DNA from: Afipia sp. 1NLS2
GTDB lineage: Bacteria > Pseudomonadota > Alphaproteobacteria > Rhizobiales > Xanthobacteraceae
DNA length: 64,000 nucleotides
Reading direction: 5' to 3'
Assembly: GCF_000178995.1 (NCBI RefSeq)
Contig: NZ_ADVZ01000005.1
Location: 360,356 to 424,355 of the forward strand
Below, piece by piece: positions 1 through 8,153 of the stretch. Under the pieces are notes generated by a model. It did not search any database. It saw only the letters and a program-made list of their open reading frames with translations, and was not told the DNA's origin. The position numbers were made by a program, and so were the translations under genes. Position 1 is the first letter of the stretch. Each line of letters starts with the position of its first letter.

Positions 1-28
1 CTCCATGCGACCCCTTTGACCGACGAAA

Positions 29-48
29 GGGTTGCATGCGTGCAACCC
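29..48. other. Short perfect hairpin at the window edge
   Basis: GGGTTGCA and TGCAACCC form a perfect 8-bp stem around TGCG. Neither side is followed by a convincing U-tract, so it may be a weak terminator of a gene outside the window or simply a palindrome. Nothing else is visible before the rlmB start. Confidence 0.3.
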
Positions 49-155
49 CCTTACTGTCCCTTCTGCGCATGTTCCCGCAAAACGTCTGTACTCCTCAGCA
101 TCACACTATCGGCTTGCCGATTGCCTTGCAGGAACCCTCGTGAGACAAGCGCGCC

Positions 156-974
156 ATGGCCAGCCGCGATCCATCCTCCCGCTTCAAGGGCTCGAACCGC
201 ACGCCGCCGCGCGGACGCGGCGGACCGCCTCATCGGCGGAACCGGGAAGACCGCGACGGCCCCGCGATTCTCTATGGCTGGCACACCGTCACCCTGGCGC
301 TGGCTAACCCGAAGCGGAAGATCCGCAAGCTGTTCGTCACGGAAAACGCGCTGCGCCGCCTTCAGGACGAAAACATCGATCTTAAGAAGCTGACGCCGGA
401 AGTCGTGCGCCCGAGCGTGATCGACCAGCGACTCGGCCCGGACGCCGTGCATCAGGGCCTGCTCGCGGAAGCCGATCCCCTGCCCGCGCTCGATATTTCC
501 GAACTGCCGCAGGACGGCATCGTGCTGGTGCTCGACCAGATCACCGATCCGCACAATGTCGGCGCGATCCTGCGCTCGGCGGCGGCGTTCGCCGTGAAGG
601 CGGTGGTGACGACGGCGCGCCACAGCCCGGAGGCCACCGGCGTGCTGGCGAAATCCGCCTCCGGCGCGCTGGAACTGGTGCCGGTGGTGATCGTGCAGAA
701 TCTGGCCCGCGCGCTCACCGAGATGAAGGAGCACGGCTTCCTCACCGTCGGGCTCGACAGCGAAGGCAGCACCAACCTTGCCGAGACGGAATTGCGCGCG
801 CCCCTCGCGCTCGTGCTCGGCGCCGAAGGCAAAGGCCTGCGGCAGTTGACGCGGGAGACCTGCGGCACAGTCGCGCGGCTCGACATGCCGGGCGAGATCA
901 AGAGTCTGAACGTCTCCAACGCCACCGCGCTTGCGCTCTATATCGGCGCGTCGCGGCTTGGGTTGATGAAATAA
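156..974 (+). CDS. rlmB: 23S rRNA (guanosine-2'-O)-methyltransferase, RlmB/TrmH (SPOUT) family
   Basis: Transfers a methyl group from SAM to a ribose 2'-OH in 23S rRNA (G2251 in E. coli) in the cytoplasm. The 272-residue protein has a basic, disordered N-terminus (about 1-33), the small substrate-binding domain starting at ILYGWHTV (about 38-110), and the SPOUT catalytic domain. All three SPOUT motifs are visible: DQITDPHNVGAILRSA (127-142), LGAEGKGLR (221-229) and MPGEIKSLNVSNATALALY (244-262), which form the knotted SAM site. Length is normal for the family apart from the basic extension. It is followed by genes on the opposite strand, so it looks monocistronic. Assignment to RlmB rather than another TrmH paralogue rests on the N-terminal domain. 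Confidence 0.93.
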   Translation: MASRDPSSRFKGSNRTPPRGRGGPPHRRNREDRDGPAILYGWHTVTLALANPKRKIRKLFVTENALRRLQDENIDLKKLTPEVVRPSVIDQRLGPDAVHQGLLAEADPLPALDISELPQDGIVLVLDQITDPHNVGAILRSAAAFAVKAVVTTARHSPEATGVLAKSASGALELVPVVIVQNLARALTEMKEHGFLTVGLDSEGSTNLAETELRAPLALVLGAEGKGLRQLTRETCGTVARLDMPGEIKSLNVSNATALALYIGASRLGLMK

Positions 975-1063
975 CTGGCTTGATCAAGTAACTGCCAAAA
1001 ACATTTCGCTCCCCTCCGCATCACGCGAAGAGGAGCGAAACCAGATCAGCCACGATCGATGGA

Positions 1064-1615
1064 TTACATCTTGTTCGGATGCGCGTGAGCGTTGCCGCGC
1101 ACGACCTTCTCACCGGCCGGATGTCCCGTGTAGTAGTAATGGGTGCGCGGCTTCACGCCACGATTGTGCTGGCGGACATTCGTGCGCTGGTAACGCGCGC
1201 GATGATGGTGACGCCAGCGGTAGCTGTACACACGCGGACCCTGGATATAGGCACCGTCATAGTAGTGATGCGAAGCGTGCGCGTACGGGCCGCCATTGTA
1301 GCCGTAGTAATACGGCCGGCTGTAAGCCGCCCAGCCCGACACCGAGCGCTCCTGATAGGTCGGCACCGGCGCGATGTCGCCCGGACCGGTATAGGTCGGC
1401 CCCTGGTTGACGTAGTAGTACTGCGGGCCGGCATCGAGGTTCGGCAACTGCTCGCGGAACGTCACACCGCAACCGCTCGCGACATAACCGCAGCCATAGG
1501 CCGTTGCGCCCGACGTAAACAAACCGCCGCCGCAACCGTTGTAGCAGGCCATCGCCGGAACGGCGCTGACCATCGCCCCGATCATCGCGGCGAGACCCAG
1601 AACCTTGAAACGCAT
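1064..1615 (-). CDS. Secreted Tyr/His/Gly-rich protein of unknown function
   Basis: About 183 residues. I chose the ATG at 1615 because AGGAG lies 7 nt upstream; a GTG two codons earlier is too close to it. A clear Sec signal peptide (MRFKVLGLAAMIGAMVSA..., cleavage near AMA-CYNG) is followed by a Cys/Gly-rich segment (CYNGCGGG...YGCGYVASGC) and a long stretch dominated by Tyr, His, Gly and Arg. No catalytic motif is recognised. The composition suggests an exported low-complexity surface or periplasmic protein. The next gene on the same strand is also a secreted aromatic-rich protein, so the two may be co-transcribed (gap about 31 bp). Function unknown. Confidence 0.7.
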   Translation of the reverse strand: MRFKVLGLAAMIGAMVSAVPAMACYNGCGGGLFTSGATAYGCGYVASGCGVTFREQLPNLDAGPQYYYVNQGPTYTGPGDIAPVPTYQERSVSGWAAYSRPYYYGYNGGPYAHASHHYYDGAYIQGPRVYSYRWRHHHRARYQRTNVRQHNRGVKPRTHYYYTGHPAGEKVVRGNAHAHPNKM

Positions 1616-1646
1616 ACGCACTCTCCTGTCGGTTATTTATTGTGTC

Positions 1647-2075
1647 TTAATGTCTGAAGCGTGGGGTGACTTCCGGCGCGACAATGACCGGCGGCGGATA
1701 GGCTGGCACGGTCTGTTGCGGAGGTGCCGACTGCGCCGACCATGACTGATGATAACTTTCCGCAGGCTGCGGTAATTTGCGGTTCGCCGAGGGTTGAATC
1801 TCAAGGCGGCCATAACCCGGACGGCGGCCGAGCGAAGGATAGTAGTGGCCGACGGGCGGGCCTTCGTAATAATCCCAGCCGCCATAGACCGTCGGCTGCA
1901 CATGGACGCCACGCGAGAGCCCCCAGTCGCCTTCGACCATGGCGTACGTCGCATCGCGCCCGTTGATCATGACCGGGACGCCGGGCTTGCCCGGAACGGC
2001 GATCACGCCACCGCTATCCGCAAATGCAAGCACTGTGCTGCCGACCAGAACTGCGAGCGAGACGACGATACGCAT
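1647..2075 (-). CDS. Secreted Pro/Tyr-rich protein of unknown function
   Basis: 142 residues from the ATG at 2075, preferred over an upstream ATG at 2126 because the signal peptide (MRIVVSLAVLVGSTVLAFA) begins here and AAGG lies about 10 nt upstream. The mature part contains GVIAVPGKPGVPVMINGRDA, a Tyr/Gly-rich middle (GGWDYYEGPPVGHYYPSLG) and a Gln/Pro-rich tail. No known domain recognised. It lies directly upstream of the Tyr/His-rich secreted gene on the same strand and may form a two-gene unit with it. Function unknown; exported location is well supported. Confidence 0.7.
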   Translation of the reverse strand: MRIVVSLAVLVGSTVLAFADSGGVIAVPGKPGVPVMINGRDATYAMVEGDWGLSRGVHVQPTVYGGWDYYEGPPVGHYYPSLGRRPGYGRLEIQPSANRKLPQPAESYHQSWSAQSAPPQQTVPAYPPPVIVAPEVTPRFRH

Positions 2076-2374
2076 CAGAACAACCTTCCGAATTCGCTTC
2101 AATCCTAATTCAGCCATGGCCGCCATAAGTTAAGAGGCAGGCGCAATCGCGCGGTAAGGCTAACGCGCAAGCATGATGTCGCGTTCAATTGCAGCAACCG
2201 GGAACTAAAATACGAATAAGATCAGCGGTTAACGAAAGGCAAATGCAGCGGACGCAGGCCCCTGCACAGCCGCCGGGCTTAACTTCGGCCCCGTTTGCGA
2301 CATTCCCGCTGGCGTACGGATCACAGAACGCGAGGCCGTGACGGGCAACGTCGAACAGCACGAACCGTTCTGAA

Positions 2375-2449
2375 TGGTGCCGGCGGAGAGGATCGAACTC
2401 CCGACCTTCGGTTTACAAAACCGCTGCACTACCGCTGTGCTACGCCGGC
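2375..2449 (-). tRNA. tRNA-Thr (anticodon UGU)
   Basis: Read on the minus strand, the acceptor arms GCCGGCG and CGCCGGC pair fully and are followed by discriminator A and an encoded CCA (2375-2377). The D arm is GCAC...GTGC with GG in the loop. The anticodon loop is TTTGTAA with UGU at 2415-2417. The T arm contains GTTCGAT. Decodes ACA and, by wobble, other ACN codons. No downstream integrase or attachment duplication is visible. Confidence 0.95.
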
Positions 2450-2663
2450 AACGGGCCAACAGCTATCAGCGCCGGGCGAGCCGGACAAGACCGCCCCGGC
2501 AGGCATGTCTCCCTTCCGGAACCGGCCCGGGAGGCCCTCATACACAAGCCTTCCACAGGTGCGCTGTGAATTGCGGGCAAAAGGTAAGGATGTGCCGAAC
2601 CGCCTCATGGGTGTCCGACTTGGGAGTTATCGACAGCTCACCGCGTAGAGAGGGAGTAACCTG

Positions 2664-2864
2664 ATGGCGTCTTCAGAATTTCCGGCCGACCGTTATGATG
2701 TGCTGATCGACGAGACCATTGCGAGCTGCGACGGCAACCTGCGCAGCGCCGTGCGCGCGCTCCTGATCGCCAATGAGCACCTCGAAACCGAAAACTCCCA
2801 GTTGAAGCATTACGTCGATATCTCAACCCGCATCGAAGCCGCGAATCAAGGCTACCTCAACTGA
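2664..2864 (+). CDS. Small conserved-looking acidic helical protein
   Basis: 66 residues (MASSEFPADRYDVLIDETIA...). GAGAGGGAG lies just upstream of the ATG. The middle (SAVRALLIANEHLETENSQLKHYVDI) has a heptad-like pattern and could form a short coiled coil. No signal peptide or membrane segment, so cytoplasmic. It sits alone between the tRNA and oppositely oriented genes. I do not recognise a family; the coding look (GC-rich third positions, good RBS) is the main support. Confidence 0.6.
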   Translation: MASSEFPADRYDVLIDETIASCDGNLRSAVRALLIANEHLETENSQLKHYVDISTRIEAANQGYLN

Positions 2865-2887
2865 GGCACCCCGCCTCGGCGCCTGCG

Positions 2888-2965
2888 TTACATATACGAC
2901 CACAGGCAGAGCGTGTTCGCGACCACCGCAACGGTCAAGGCGAGTGTAAGGGCACGATCCATCAT
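2888..2965 (-). CDS. Candidate 25-residue single-span membrane peptide
   Basis: A minus-strand ORF starting with two consecutive ATGs (2965 and 2962) encodes MMDRALTLALTVAVVANTLC... and ends in LWSYM. It is one hydrophobic helix with charges at the N-terminus only, which would be typical of a tiny inner-membrane protein. The region is otherwise empty between the small gene ending at 2864 and tspO. There is no strong Shine-Dalgarno (GAGCGAACAGCC), so translation is uncertain. Confidence 0.3.
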   Translation of the reverse strand: MMDRALTLALTVAVVANTLCLWSYM

Positions 2966-3126
2966 GGCTGTTCGCTCGGCAGTCTGAGGGGCGAGAATCG
3001 CCCCAGTCGCTGCCGGGATTTGAAGGAGATTCGGGGGAAGAGTCCCATGCTTTGTTTTTTCGCGGGTGTCTTGCGGAAAAACCGGTTCCGAGTCCGTCTG
3101 CCGATTCTCGGAACAGAGCATTCCTC

Positions 3127-3615
3127 TCAATTCATCCAGACGATGCCGCCATTGAGTGTCGCCGCATAGGCGACCCATGCGAGATACGGCGCCAGCAACC
3201 ACGCCGCGATACGATCCACCCGTACGCTCGCCACCATCGTCAGAGCGATTGCGGCAAGCAACAGCACGATATCGATCAGCGCCGCGCGCGTCGCATGCGC
3301 GCTGAAAAACAGCGGTGACCATGCCGCGTTGAGTGCCAGTTGAATGAGAAACAGCGCGATCGCCCAGTTGCGCGCCGATGATGGCGCGGCCTTCTCCCAC
3401 AACCGCCACAGCGCCACCGCCATCAGGCTGTAGAGTGCTGTCCAGACGATCGGGAAAAGAGACGCTGGCGGCGTCCATGACGGCTTCGCCAGTTCATTGT
3501 ACCAACCCGCGATCTGCGGCCGCGTCACGATGCCCTGCACGGCGGCGATGCCGAGGCACAGCACCAGACAGGCCGCAAGCCGAGTCGTCGTCCGGAACTG
3601 CATCGCAGGCCTCAC
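3127..3615 (-). CDS. tspO: TspO/MBR family tryptophan-rich sensory protein
   Basis: Inner-membrane protein of the translocator/benzodiazepine-receptor family, which binds porphyrins and in alphaproteobacteria affects tetrapyrrole and stress responses. 162 residues with five predicted membrane helices and the family signatures WYNELAKPSWTPP (about 39-51), FPIVWTALYSLMAVALW (54-70), LNAAWSPLFF (95-104) and a final APYLAWVAYAATLN (141-154). The start is a GTG at 3615 overlapping the TGA of the upstream lipoprotein gene (GTGA), implying translational coupling; an internal ATG at 3603 is the alternative. It lies next to a B12-controlled btuB, thematically close because both concern tetrapyrroles, but it is on the opposite strand. 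Confidence 0.92.
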   Translation of the reverse strand: MRPAMQFRTTTRLAACLVLCLGIAAVQGIVTRPQIAGWYNELAKPSWTPPASLFPIVWTALYSLMAVALWRLWEKAAPSSARNWAIALFLIQLALNAAWSPLFFSAHATRAALIDIVLLLAAIALTMVASVRVDRIAAWLLAPYLAWVAYAATLNGGIVWMN

Positions 3616-4100
3616 CGTGTTAGCTTCTCCAACTCGGGAAACGGAGCATAGTTCGCCCCCGCGCAGATTTCGCCCGGCTTCTCGATCAGGCGGTCGAGAC
3701 GGCCGTCGATGTAGACCACCGCACGCTCCTTCACCGGCGTATAGCTGCCCTCGAGATTCTTGGCGCTGTAGCGCAGGCAGGTAACGTAACGCTGCCGTCC
3801 GCCGACTTCGCGCTGCATCGGCTCCGCGATCGCCGCGCTGCGCACGTCGGTTGGATCGTTCAGATATGTGTGCAGGAATGCGAGCAGTTGGGGGCGATAA
3901 TTCTTGGGAAACGGCTGATCGCTGACGCCGCGGTCAGCGGTATAAGTGACGCCATCGTAATCCGCGCTGCCGAACGCGCACCCGCCAAGCATCAGAACGA
4001 TGGTCAATAGCGGCATGGCGCGACGCACTGCGCGGCGTGCCGCTGTCTCCCATTTGCAACGCAGATCGGGGAAGTCCATCGCGCAGAGATTCTCGGACAT
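3612..4100 (-). CDS. Putative small lipoprotein upstream of tspO
   Basis: About 162 residues from the ATG at 4100. The frame is open up to 4253, but that would run through the antisense of the cobalamin riboswitch, so a downstream start (4100, 4079 or 4016) is more likely; no start has a strong RBS. The sequence has an Arg-rich stretch followed by MPLLTIVLMLGGC, a lipobox with Cys as lipidation site. The mature domain (VSDQPFPKNYRPQLLAFLHTYLN...) contains YVTCLRYSAKN and an acceptable globular pattern resembling short alphaproteobacterial lipoproteins of unknown role. The 4-bp GTGA overlap with tspO suggests they are translated together. Confidence 0.65.
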   Translation of the reverse strand: MSENLCAMDFPDLRCKWETAARRAVRRAMPLLTIVLMLGGCAFGSADYDGVTYTADRGVSDQPFPKNYRPQLLAFLHTYLNDPTDVRSAAIAEPMQREVGGRQRYVTCLRYSAKNLEGSYTPVKERAVVYIDGRLDRLIEKPGEICAGANYAPFPELEKLTR

Positions 4101-4147
4101 TGTGGCGTTGACACGACACCGCCACCCCGCTTGATTGCGGGCACGGT

Positions 4148-4358
4148 ACAGGTGCCGGCGCAAGCCGGCGTAATAGGGAATTCGGTGCCGTCGCGCTGAG
4201 GGCATATTTCGCACACCTTCTCCGGCGCGGCAATTCCGAAGCTGCCCCCGCAACTGTCAGCGGTGAGCCGCTGTCCATCATGCCACTGAGCACGGCCCAT
4301 GCCGGCTTGGGAAGGCGGACAGCAGCGACGATCCGCGAGCCAGGAGACCTGCCTGCGC
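4148..4358 (+). promoter_or_regulatory. Cobalamin (B12) riboswitch
   Basis: Conserved blocks appear in order: GGTGCC (4151), AATAGGGAA (4172-4180), GAAGCTGCCCCCGCAACTGT (4239-4258), GCCACTGAG (4282-4290), TTGGGAAGGCG (4308-4318), and the B12 box GCCAGGAGACCTGCC (4339-4353). This matches the adenosylcobalamin riboswitch core closely. It sits in the leader of btuB in the sense orientation, so high cobalamin is expected to shut off the transporter. Confidence 0.95.
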
Positions 4359-4397
4359 CGGTCATCCATCCGTCGCGCGGGGCGTGCGAAGGAGCGG

Positions 4398-4434
4398 CTT
4401 CCGCAGCGGTGACATGACATGAACCGTTGCGGAG
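4398..4434 (+). promoter_or_regulatory. Expression-platform hairpin of the B12 riboswitch
   Basis: TTCCGCAGCGGT (4399-4410) can pair with ACCGTTGCGGAG (4423-4434), 12 bp including G-U pairs. The 3' arm contains GGAG just ahead of the leader ORF start at 4437. There is no U-tract after it, which favours control of ribosome access over termination. Inference from sequence alone. Confidence 0.5.
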
Positions 4435-4436
4435 AC

Positions 4437-4502
4437 ATGCCTCTGGCCTTCTCCAGTCCCGATGTGAAGCCTCGCTTTCATATCATGCGCCTGGAAGCCT
4501 GA
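4437..4502 (+). CDS. Candidate 21-residue leader ORF between riboswitch and btuB
   Basis: ATG at 4437 opens a 21-codon frame (MPLAFSSPDVKPRFHIMRLEA) ending in TGA at 4500-4502, 37 nt before the btuB GTG. Its ribosome binding sequence GGAG (4431-4434) lies inside the riboswitch expression-platform hairpin. It could relay riboswitch state to btuB by coupled translation. The spacing of GGAG to the ATG is short, so translation is uncertain. Confidence 0.3.
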   Translation: MPLAFSSPDVKPRFHIMRLEA

Positions 4503-4539
4503 TCGTTCTCCGCCTGCAAGATTTCGGTGGGGGCCGAAC

Positions 4540-6648
4540 GTGACATTACATCAATCATCCTCGCGCAGGCGCATCTCGCCTGCTTTGCTCTCAGCATTGC
4601 TGGCGAGCGCAGCTTTCATTCCATCCGCGCACGCCGAGCCAGCCGAACCGCCGCTGCCTGCAATTCAGGTCAGCCCTGCGCCGAAGAAGCCGAACCAGCA
4701 TCTACCGAAAAATAGGAAGCGCGTGGATGCGAAGCCGAAGCCTGCCGAAGCATCTGCCGCTTCCGCCAATCTGCCGAACAACCTCGTGACCTCGCCGACC
4801 ACGATCCCTACTCCGGTCAGCCAGATTGCCAGCTCGATCACCGTGATCACGGCAAAGGATATTCAGGACACACAGCGGCGAACCGTGCCGGATCTGCTCC
4901 AGACCGTTCCCGGTCTCAATGTTGCACCTAATGCTCCGGGCGGACTGACATCCGTTTTCATCCGCGGCGCAAACTCCTATCACACCAAGGTCCTCATCGA
5001 CGGCATCGACGTGAGCGATCCATCGAGTCCCAATCGCGCGTTCGATTTCGGTCCGCTGACGACATTCGGCCTCGAACAGGTCGAAGTTCTTCGCGGCCCG
5101 CAGGGTGGCCTGTACGGATCGGACGCGATGGGCGGCGTCATCTCAATGACAACCAAGACCGGCAATGGCGCGCCGCAATGGTCCACGCTGCTCGAAGGTG
5201 GATCGTTCGGGACGTTCAATCAGGCAACCTCGGTCAGCGGTTCGACCAGCGACACACGCTATGCTTTCACCACATCGCACATGCGGGTTGACTCAACACC
5301 GGTCGTACCACTCTCCAGCCTGCCTCCAGGGCAGAAGCGCAACAACGACTTCTATGACAACCTGACCTTCCACGGCAAAGTCAGCCACGACTTCTCCGAG
5401 ATGTTCTCGGTCAATGCCGTCGCCCGCTACACGGATGCTCACCTTCGGTATACGGAGAGCGATGGTTTCAATCCGGTGACGTTTGCAACCGTCCCCAACC
5501 CGATCCAGTCCCGGTCCGACAGCAAGCAGTTCAACGGCCTCGTTGAGGGCGTATTCAAATTACTCGACGGGCGCTTCAACAACCATGTCGGCGTGACCTA
5601 CACCGACGTTCAGCGGAACACGACCGACCCTTATGGTCCTCCGTTTTATGGATCAGACACCCCAAACAGCAGCTACCATGGCGATCGTGCGAAAGTGTAC
5701 TGGAGAAGCGATCTTGCGCTTGTGAGGGGACAGACGCTTGTCACCGGCGTGGAGCATGAAACCGAACGGGGGCGCATCGACCAGGCCGTCTTCAACATTC
5801 CCGTGGCTGCCGGCTCGATTCAAAACCTCGGCAGCTATGCCGAATTGCAATCCAATTTCTTCGACCGGCTTTTTATCGTGTCAAACGTGCGTCATGACCA
5901 GAACGATCATTTTGGCGGGCACGACACGTTCCGTGTTGCGCCGGCGATCGTCATTCCGGAAACCGGCACCAAGCTCAAGGCAAGCTATGGCACCGGCTTT
6001 CACGCGCCCTCAATCGATCAATTGTATTCAACCAACCCTGCTTTCGGCGTCGTCTCGAACCTCAACCTGAAGCCGGAGGAAAGCAAAGGCTACGATTACG
6101 GCTTCGAGCAAGCCCTGTTCAACAAGCGCTTACAGTTTGGCGGCACCTGGTATCATAACAGCTTCAACAATCTCATTGAGAGCTTCCAGCCAGTCCCGAC
6201 CGACCCGACGCTCTTTTCATACGAAAACGTCGCACTCGCGACGACCCACGGCCTCGAAGCCTTCACCTCGTTCGCACTCACAGAGTCCCTCACGCTTCGC
6301 GGCGACTACACCCACACGATTGCCACGGACGACACCAAGCACATCGCGTTAAAACGTCGTCCGGCCCATAAGTGGAGCGCGCAAGCCAAATGGGCGGCAA
6401 CCGACAAACTGACGCTGACGGCGACCGCGCTTTGGATCAGTTCGTGGAGCGACGCTGACGCAACAGGGGCCACTGTGCGCGCGCCTGGCTATCAGCTCCT
6501 CAACCTCGCGGCGAACTACAAAGTCGATCAGAACTGGTCGGTGTTCGGACGCATCGATAACGTGCTCGATCGCCATTACCAAAATCCGCTCGGCTTCGAG
6601 AAAACCGGCATCGGCGTCTATGGCGGCCTGCGGTTCGTGACGAACTAA
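4540..6648 (+). CDS. btuB: TonB-dependent outer-membrane vitamin B12 receptor
   Basis: 702 residues. Start is a GTG at 4540 preceded by GGTGGGGG. A signal peptide (to about 32, cleaving after SAHA) is followed by a Pro/Lys-rich spacer (33-75). The plug domain spans about 95-205, with TVITAKDIQDTQRRTVPDLL, VFIRGANSYHTKVLIDGI and VEVLRGPQGGLYGSDAMGGV. The rest is a 22-strand barrel ending in FGRIDNVLDRHYQNPLGF...GGLRFVTN. The cobalamin riboswitch in its leader assigns the substrate as cobalamin or another corrinoid. The barrel ends in Asn rather than the usual aromatic residue. No btuCDF or cob genes are adjacent, so the inner-membrane transporter must be elsewhere. Confidence 0.92.
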   Translation: MTLHQSSSRRRISPALLSALLASAAFIPSAHAEPAEPPLPAIQVSPAPKKPNQHLPKNRKRVDAKPKPAEASAASANLPNNLVTSPTTIPTPVSQIASSITVITAKDIQDTQRRTVPDLLQTVPGLNVAPNAPGGLTSVFIRGANSYHTKVLIDGIDVSDPSSPNRAFDFGPLTTFGLEQVEVLRGPQGGLYGSDAMGGVISMTTKTGNGAPQWSTLLEGGSFGTFNQATSVSGSTSDTRYAFTTSHMRVDSTPVVPLSSLPPGQKRNNDFYDNLTFHGKVSHDFSEMFSVNAVARYTDAHLRYTESDGFNPVTFATVPNPIQSRSDSKQFNGLVEGVFKLLDGRFNNHVGVTYTDVQRNTTDPYGPPFYGSDTPNSSYHGDRAKVYWRSDLALVRGQTLVTGVEHETERGRIDQAVFNIPVAAGSIQNLGSYAELQSNFFDRLFIVSNVRHDQNDHFGGHDTFRVAPAIVIPETGTKLKASYGTGFHAPSIDQLYSTNPAFGVVSNLNLKPEESKGYDYGFEQALFNKRLQFGGTWYHNSFNNLIESFQPVPTDPTLFSYENVALATTHGLEAFTSFALTESLTLRGDYTHTIATDDTKHIALKRRPAHKWSAQAKWAATDKLTLTATALWISSWSDADATGATVRAPGYQLLNLAANYKVDQNWSVFGRIDNVLDRHYQNPLGFEKTGIGVYGGLRFVTN

Positions 6649-6690
6649 AAACAAAGCCGGTCCGTGGACGGGGGAATCCACGAACCGGCT
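6645..6690 (-). terminator. Rho-independent terminator (minus strand), shared with the btuB 3' end
   Basis: AGCCGGTCCGTGGA (6655-6668) and TCCACGAACCGGCT (6677-6690) form a 14-bp stem. On the minus strand it is fully paired (one U-G) and followed by TTTGTTTTT, a good terminator for the His-rich gene. On the plus strand it has one mismatch and no U-tract. Confidence 0.75.
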
Positions 6691-6737
6691 CTCAATTCAG
6701 CGGACGCAGCCGGGGCAAGCCGCGCCGCTGTCGTCAA

Positions 6738-6962
6738 TCAACCATGATGACGATGCTTCACGACCACGCGCTTGGTGTGGTGATGCGGACGCACATGGTG
6801 ACGATGATGCTTCTTCACCATGTGGGCGTTGGCATTCGCCACCGACGGCTTCAGAACCTGAGAATGGGTGATCGTTTTTTGCGTCTTGATCACGGTCGCG
6901 GCCATCGCCGGCGCAACCATCACCGAGGCGGCAACAATGGCGGCTGAAATGATCTTCAACAT
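6738..6962 (-). CDS. Small secreted His-rich protein
   Basis: 74 residues with a clear signal peptide (MLKIISAAIVAASVMVAPAMA). The mature peptide (about 53 residues) is Lys/Val-rich, then carries a His-dense tail, HMVKKHHRHHVRPHHHTK followed by VVVKHRHHG, with 12 His in the last 29 residues. AGGAG lies 7 nt before the ATG and a good terminator follows the gene. The tail suggests metal binding (Cu, Ni, Zn, or haem) in the periplasm, but this is inference from composition. A single-gene unit convergent with btuB. Confidence 0.75.
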   Translation of the reverse strand: MLKIISAAIVAASVMVAPAMAATVIKTQKTITHSQVLKPSVANANAHMVKKHHRHHVRPHHHTKRVVVKHRHHG

Positions 6963-7272
6963 GGCAAACTCCTGTTTCGGGATCAGAGCGCAATGGGCCG
7001 AATGGCCGAAGCGGTGATCGTGGCCCGATGATGAGCCGCGCGCACTGAACTCAAACTGAAGCCGCCAAACGGTTTCTGTTCATCTGCATGACATCTTGTT
7101 AATGTCGATTTCGTCCCGTCCGCGCCTGCGAGCGAGCCATCTTGCGGCGTTAACGCTGTTAAAGGGTCGCGGACGGAGCACATTTCCCCCAGTACCGCAG
7201 GAGGCAAAGACCGGATACACTTGAGGAATTCACGCCAATCCGGCCTGCGCCCTACGGGGTTAACCAGCCTTC

Positions 7273-8052
7273 ATGACCGTCGAGAGCAAATACCAACGCA
7301 TTGCCTTTGTCGCGAGCCCGGTGCTGGAAGCCCAGCGCGCGCTGGCGCAATTGTCGTCGGACTACGGCAATCGCGAAGTCGAGGATGCCGATGTCGTGGT
7401 GGCGCTCGGCGGCGACGGGCTGATGCTGCGCACGCTGCATGAGCGGATGCGCTCCGGTACGCCGATCTACGGCATGCATCGCGGCACCGTCGGCTTCCTG
7501 ATGAACGAATACAGCCGCCACGGGCTGATCGAACGCCTGAATGCCGCGCGGCTGACCGTCATCAATCCGCTTTTGATGCGCGCGACTGACGCCGCAGGTG
7601 AAGTGCATGTGCACCACGCCATCAACGAAGTCGCCTTGTTTCGCCAGATCTATCAGGCCGCGCGGCTGCGCATCCTGATCGACGAGCAGGTGCGGATGCC
7701 CGAACTGATTTCGGACGGCATTCTCGTTGCCACGCCGGCCGGTTCGACCGCCTATAACTATTCGGCGCAGGGACCGATCATTCCCATCACGGCAAACCTT
7801 TTGGCGCTGACGCCGATCAACGCCTTCCGCCCACGGCGATGGCGCGGCGCCCTGCTCGCAAGCTCCGCCCACATCACCATCGAGGTGCTGGAGGACGAGC
7901 GGCGTCCGGTGGCCGCGGTCGCCGACCATAATGAAGTGCGCTACGTCACCCGCGTCGAGGTGCTGACCGACAAGAGCATCTCGATCCGCATGCTGTTCGA
8001 CCCCGGCCACAGCCTGGAAGAGCGTATCCTGAGTGAGCAGTTCGGCGTTTAA
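7273..8052 (+). CDS. nadK: NAD kinase
   Basis: Phosphorylates NAD to NADP with ATP (or polyphosphate) in the cytoplasm. 259 residues, the short alphaproteobacterial form. The GGDG motif (46-49, [14 protein letters not shown]), the NE/D motif ([10 protein letters not shown]118-E119) and the Gly-rich [12 protein letters not shown] stretch (157-168) are all present, as is GHS near the C-terminus. It precedes an oppositely unrelated receiver/Hpt pair in the same direction with a 101-bp gap, so it is probably its own unit. The start ATG has only a weak RBS but gives the expected N-terminus. Confidence 0.95.
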   Translation: MTVESKYQRIAFVASPVLEAQRALAQLSSDYGNREVEDADVVVALGGDGLMLRTLHERMRSGTPIYGMHRGTVGFLMNEYSRHGLIERLNAARLTVINPLLMRATDAAGEVHVHHAINEVALFRQIYQAARLRILIDEQVRMPELISDGILVATPAGSTAYNYSAQGPIIPITANLLALTPINAFRPRRWRGALLASSAHITIEVLEDERRPVAAVADHNEVRYVTRVEVLTDKSISIRMLFDPGHSLEERILSEQFGV

Positions 8053-8153
8053 CCGCAGGCAGATGCCTCGGACTGCGCGTTTATGCTTAACCGGGCGTTA
8101 ACGGCCGCCAGCCTAGACTTTTCCCATATCGGCGTCCCTCTACGTGGCTGTGC

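Noticed and set aside
2295..2664. Plus-strand frames with ERIELPTF
   Set aside because: Antisense of tRNA-Thr, a well-known false ORF signature.
4101..4253. N-terminal extension of the lipoprotein frame
   Set aside because: It runs through the antisense of the conserved riboswitch core.
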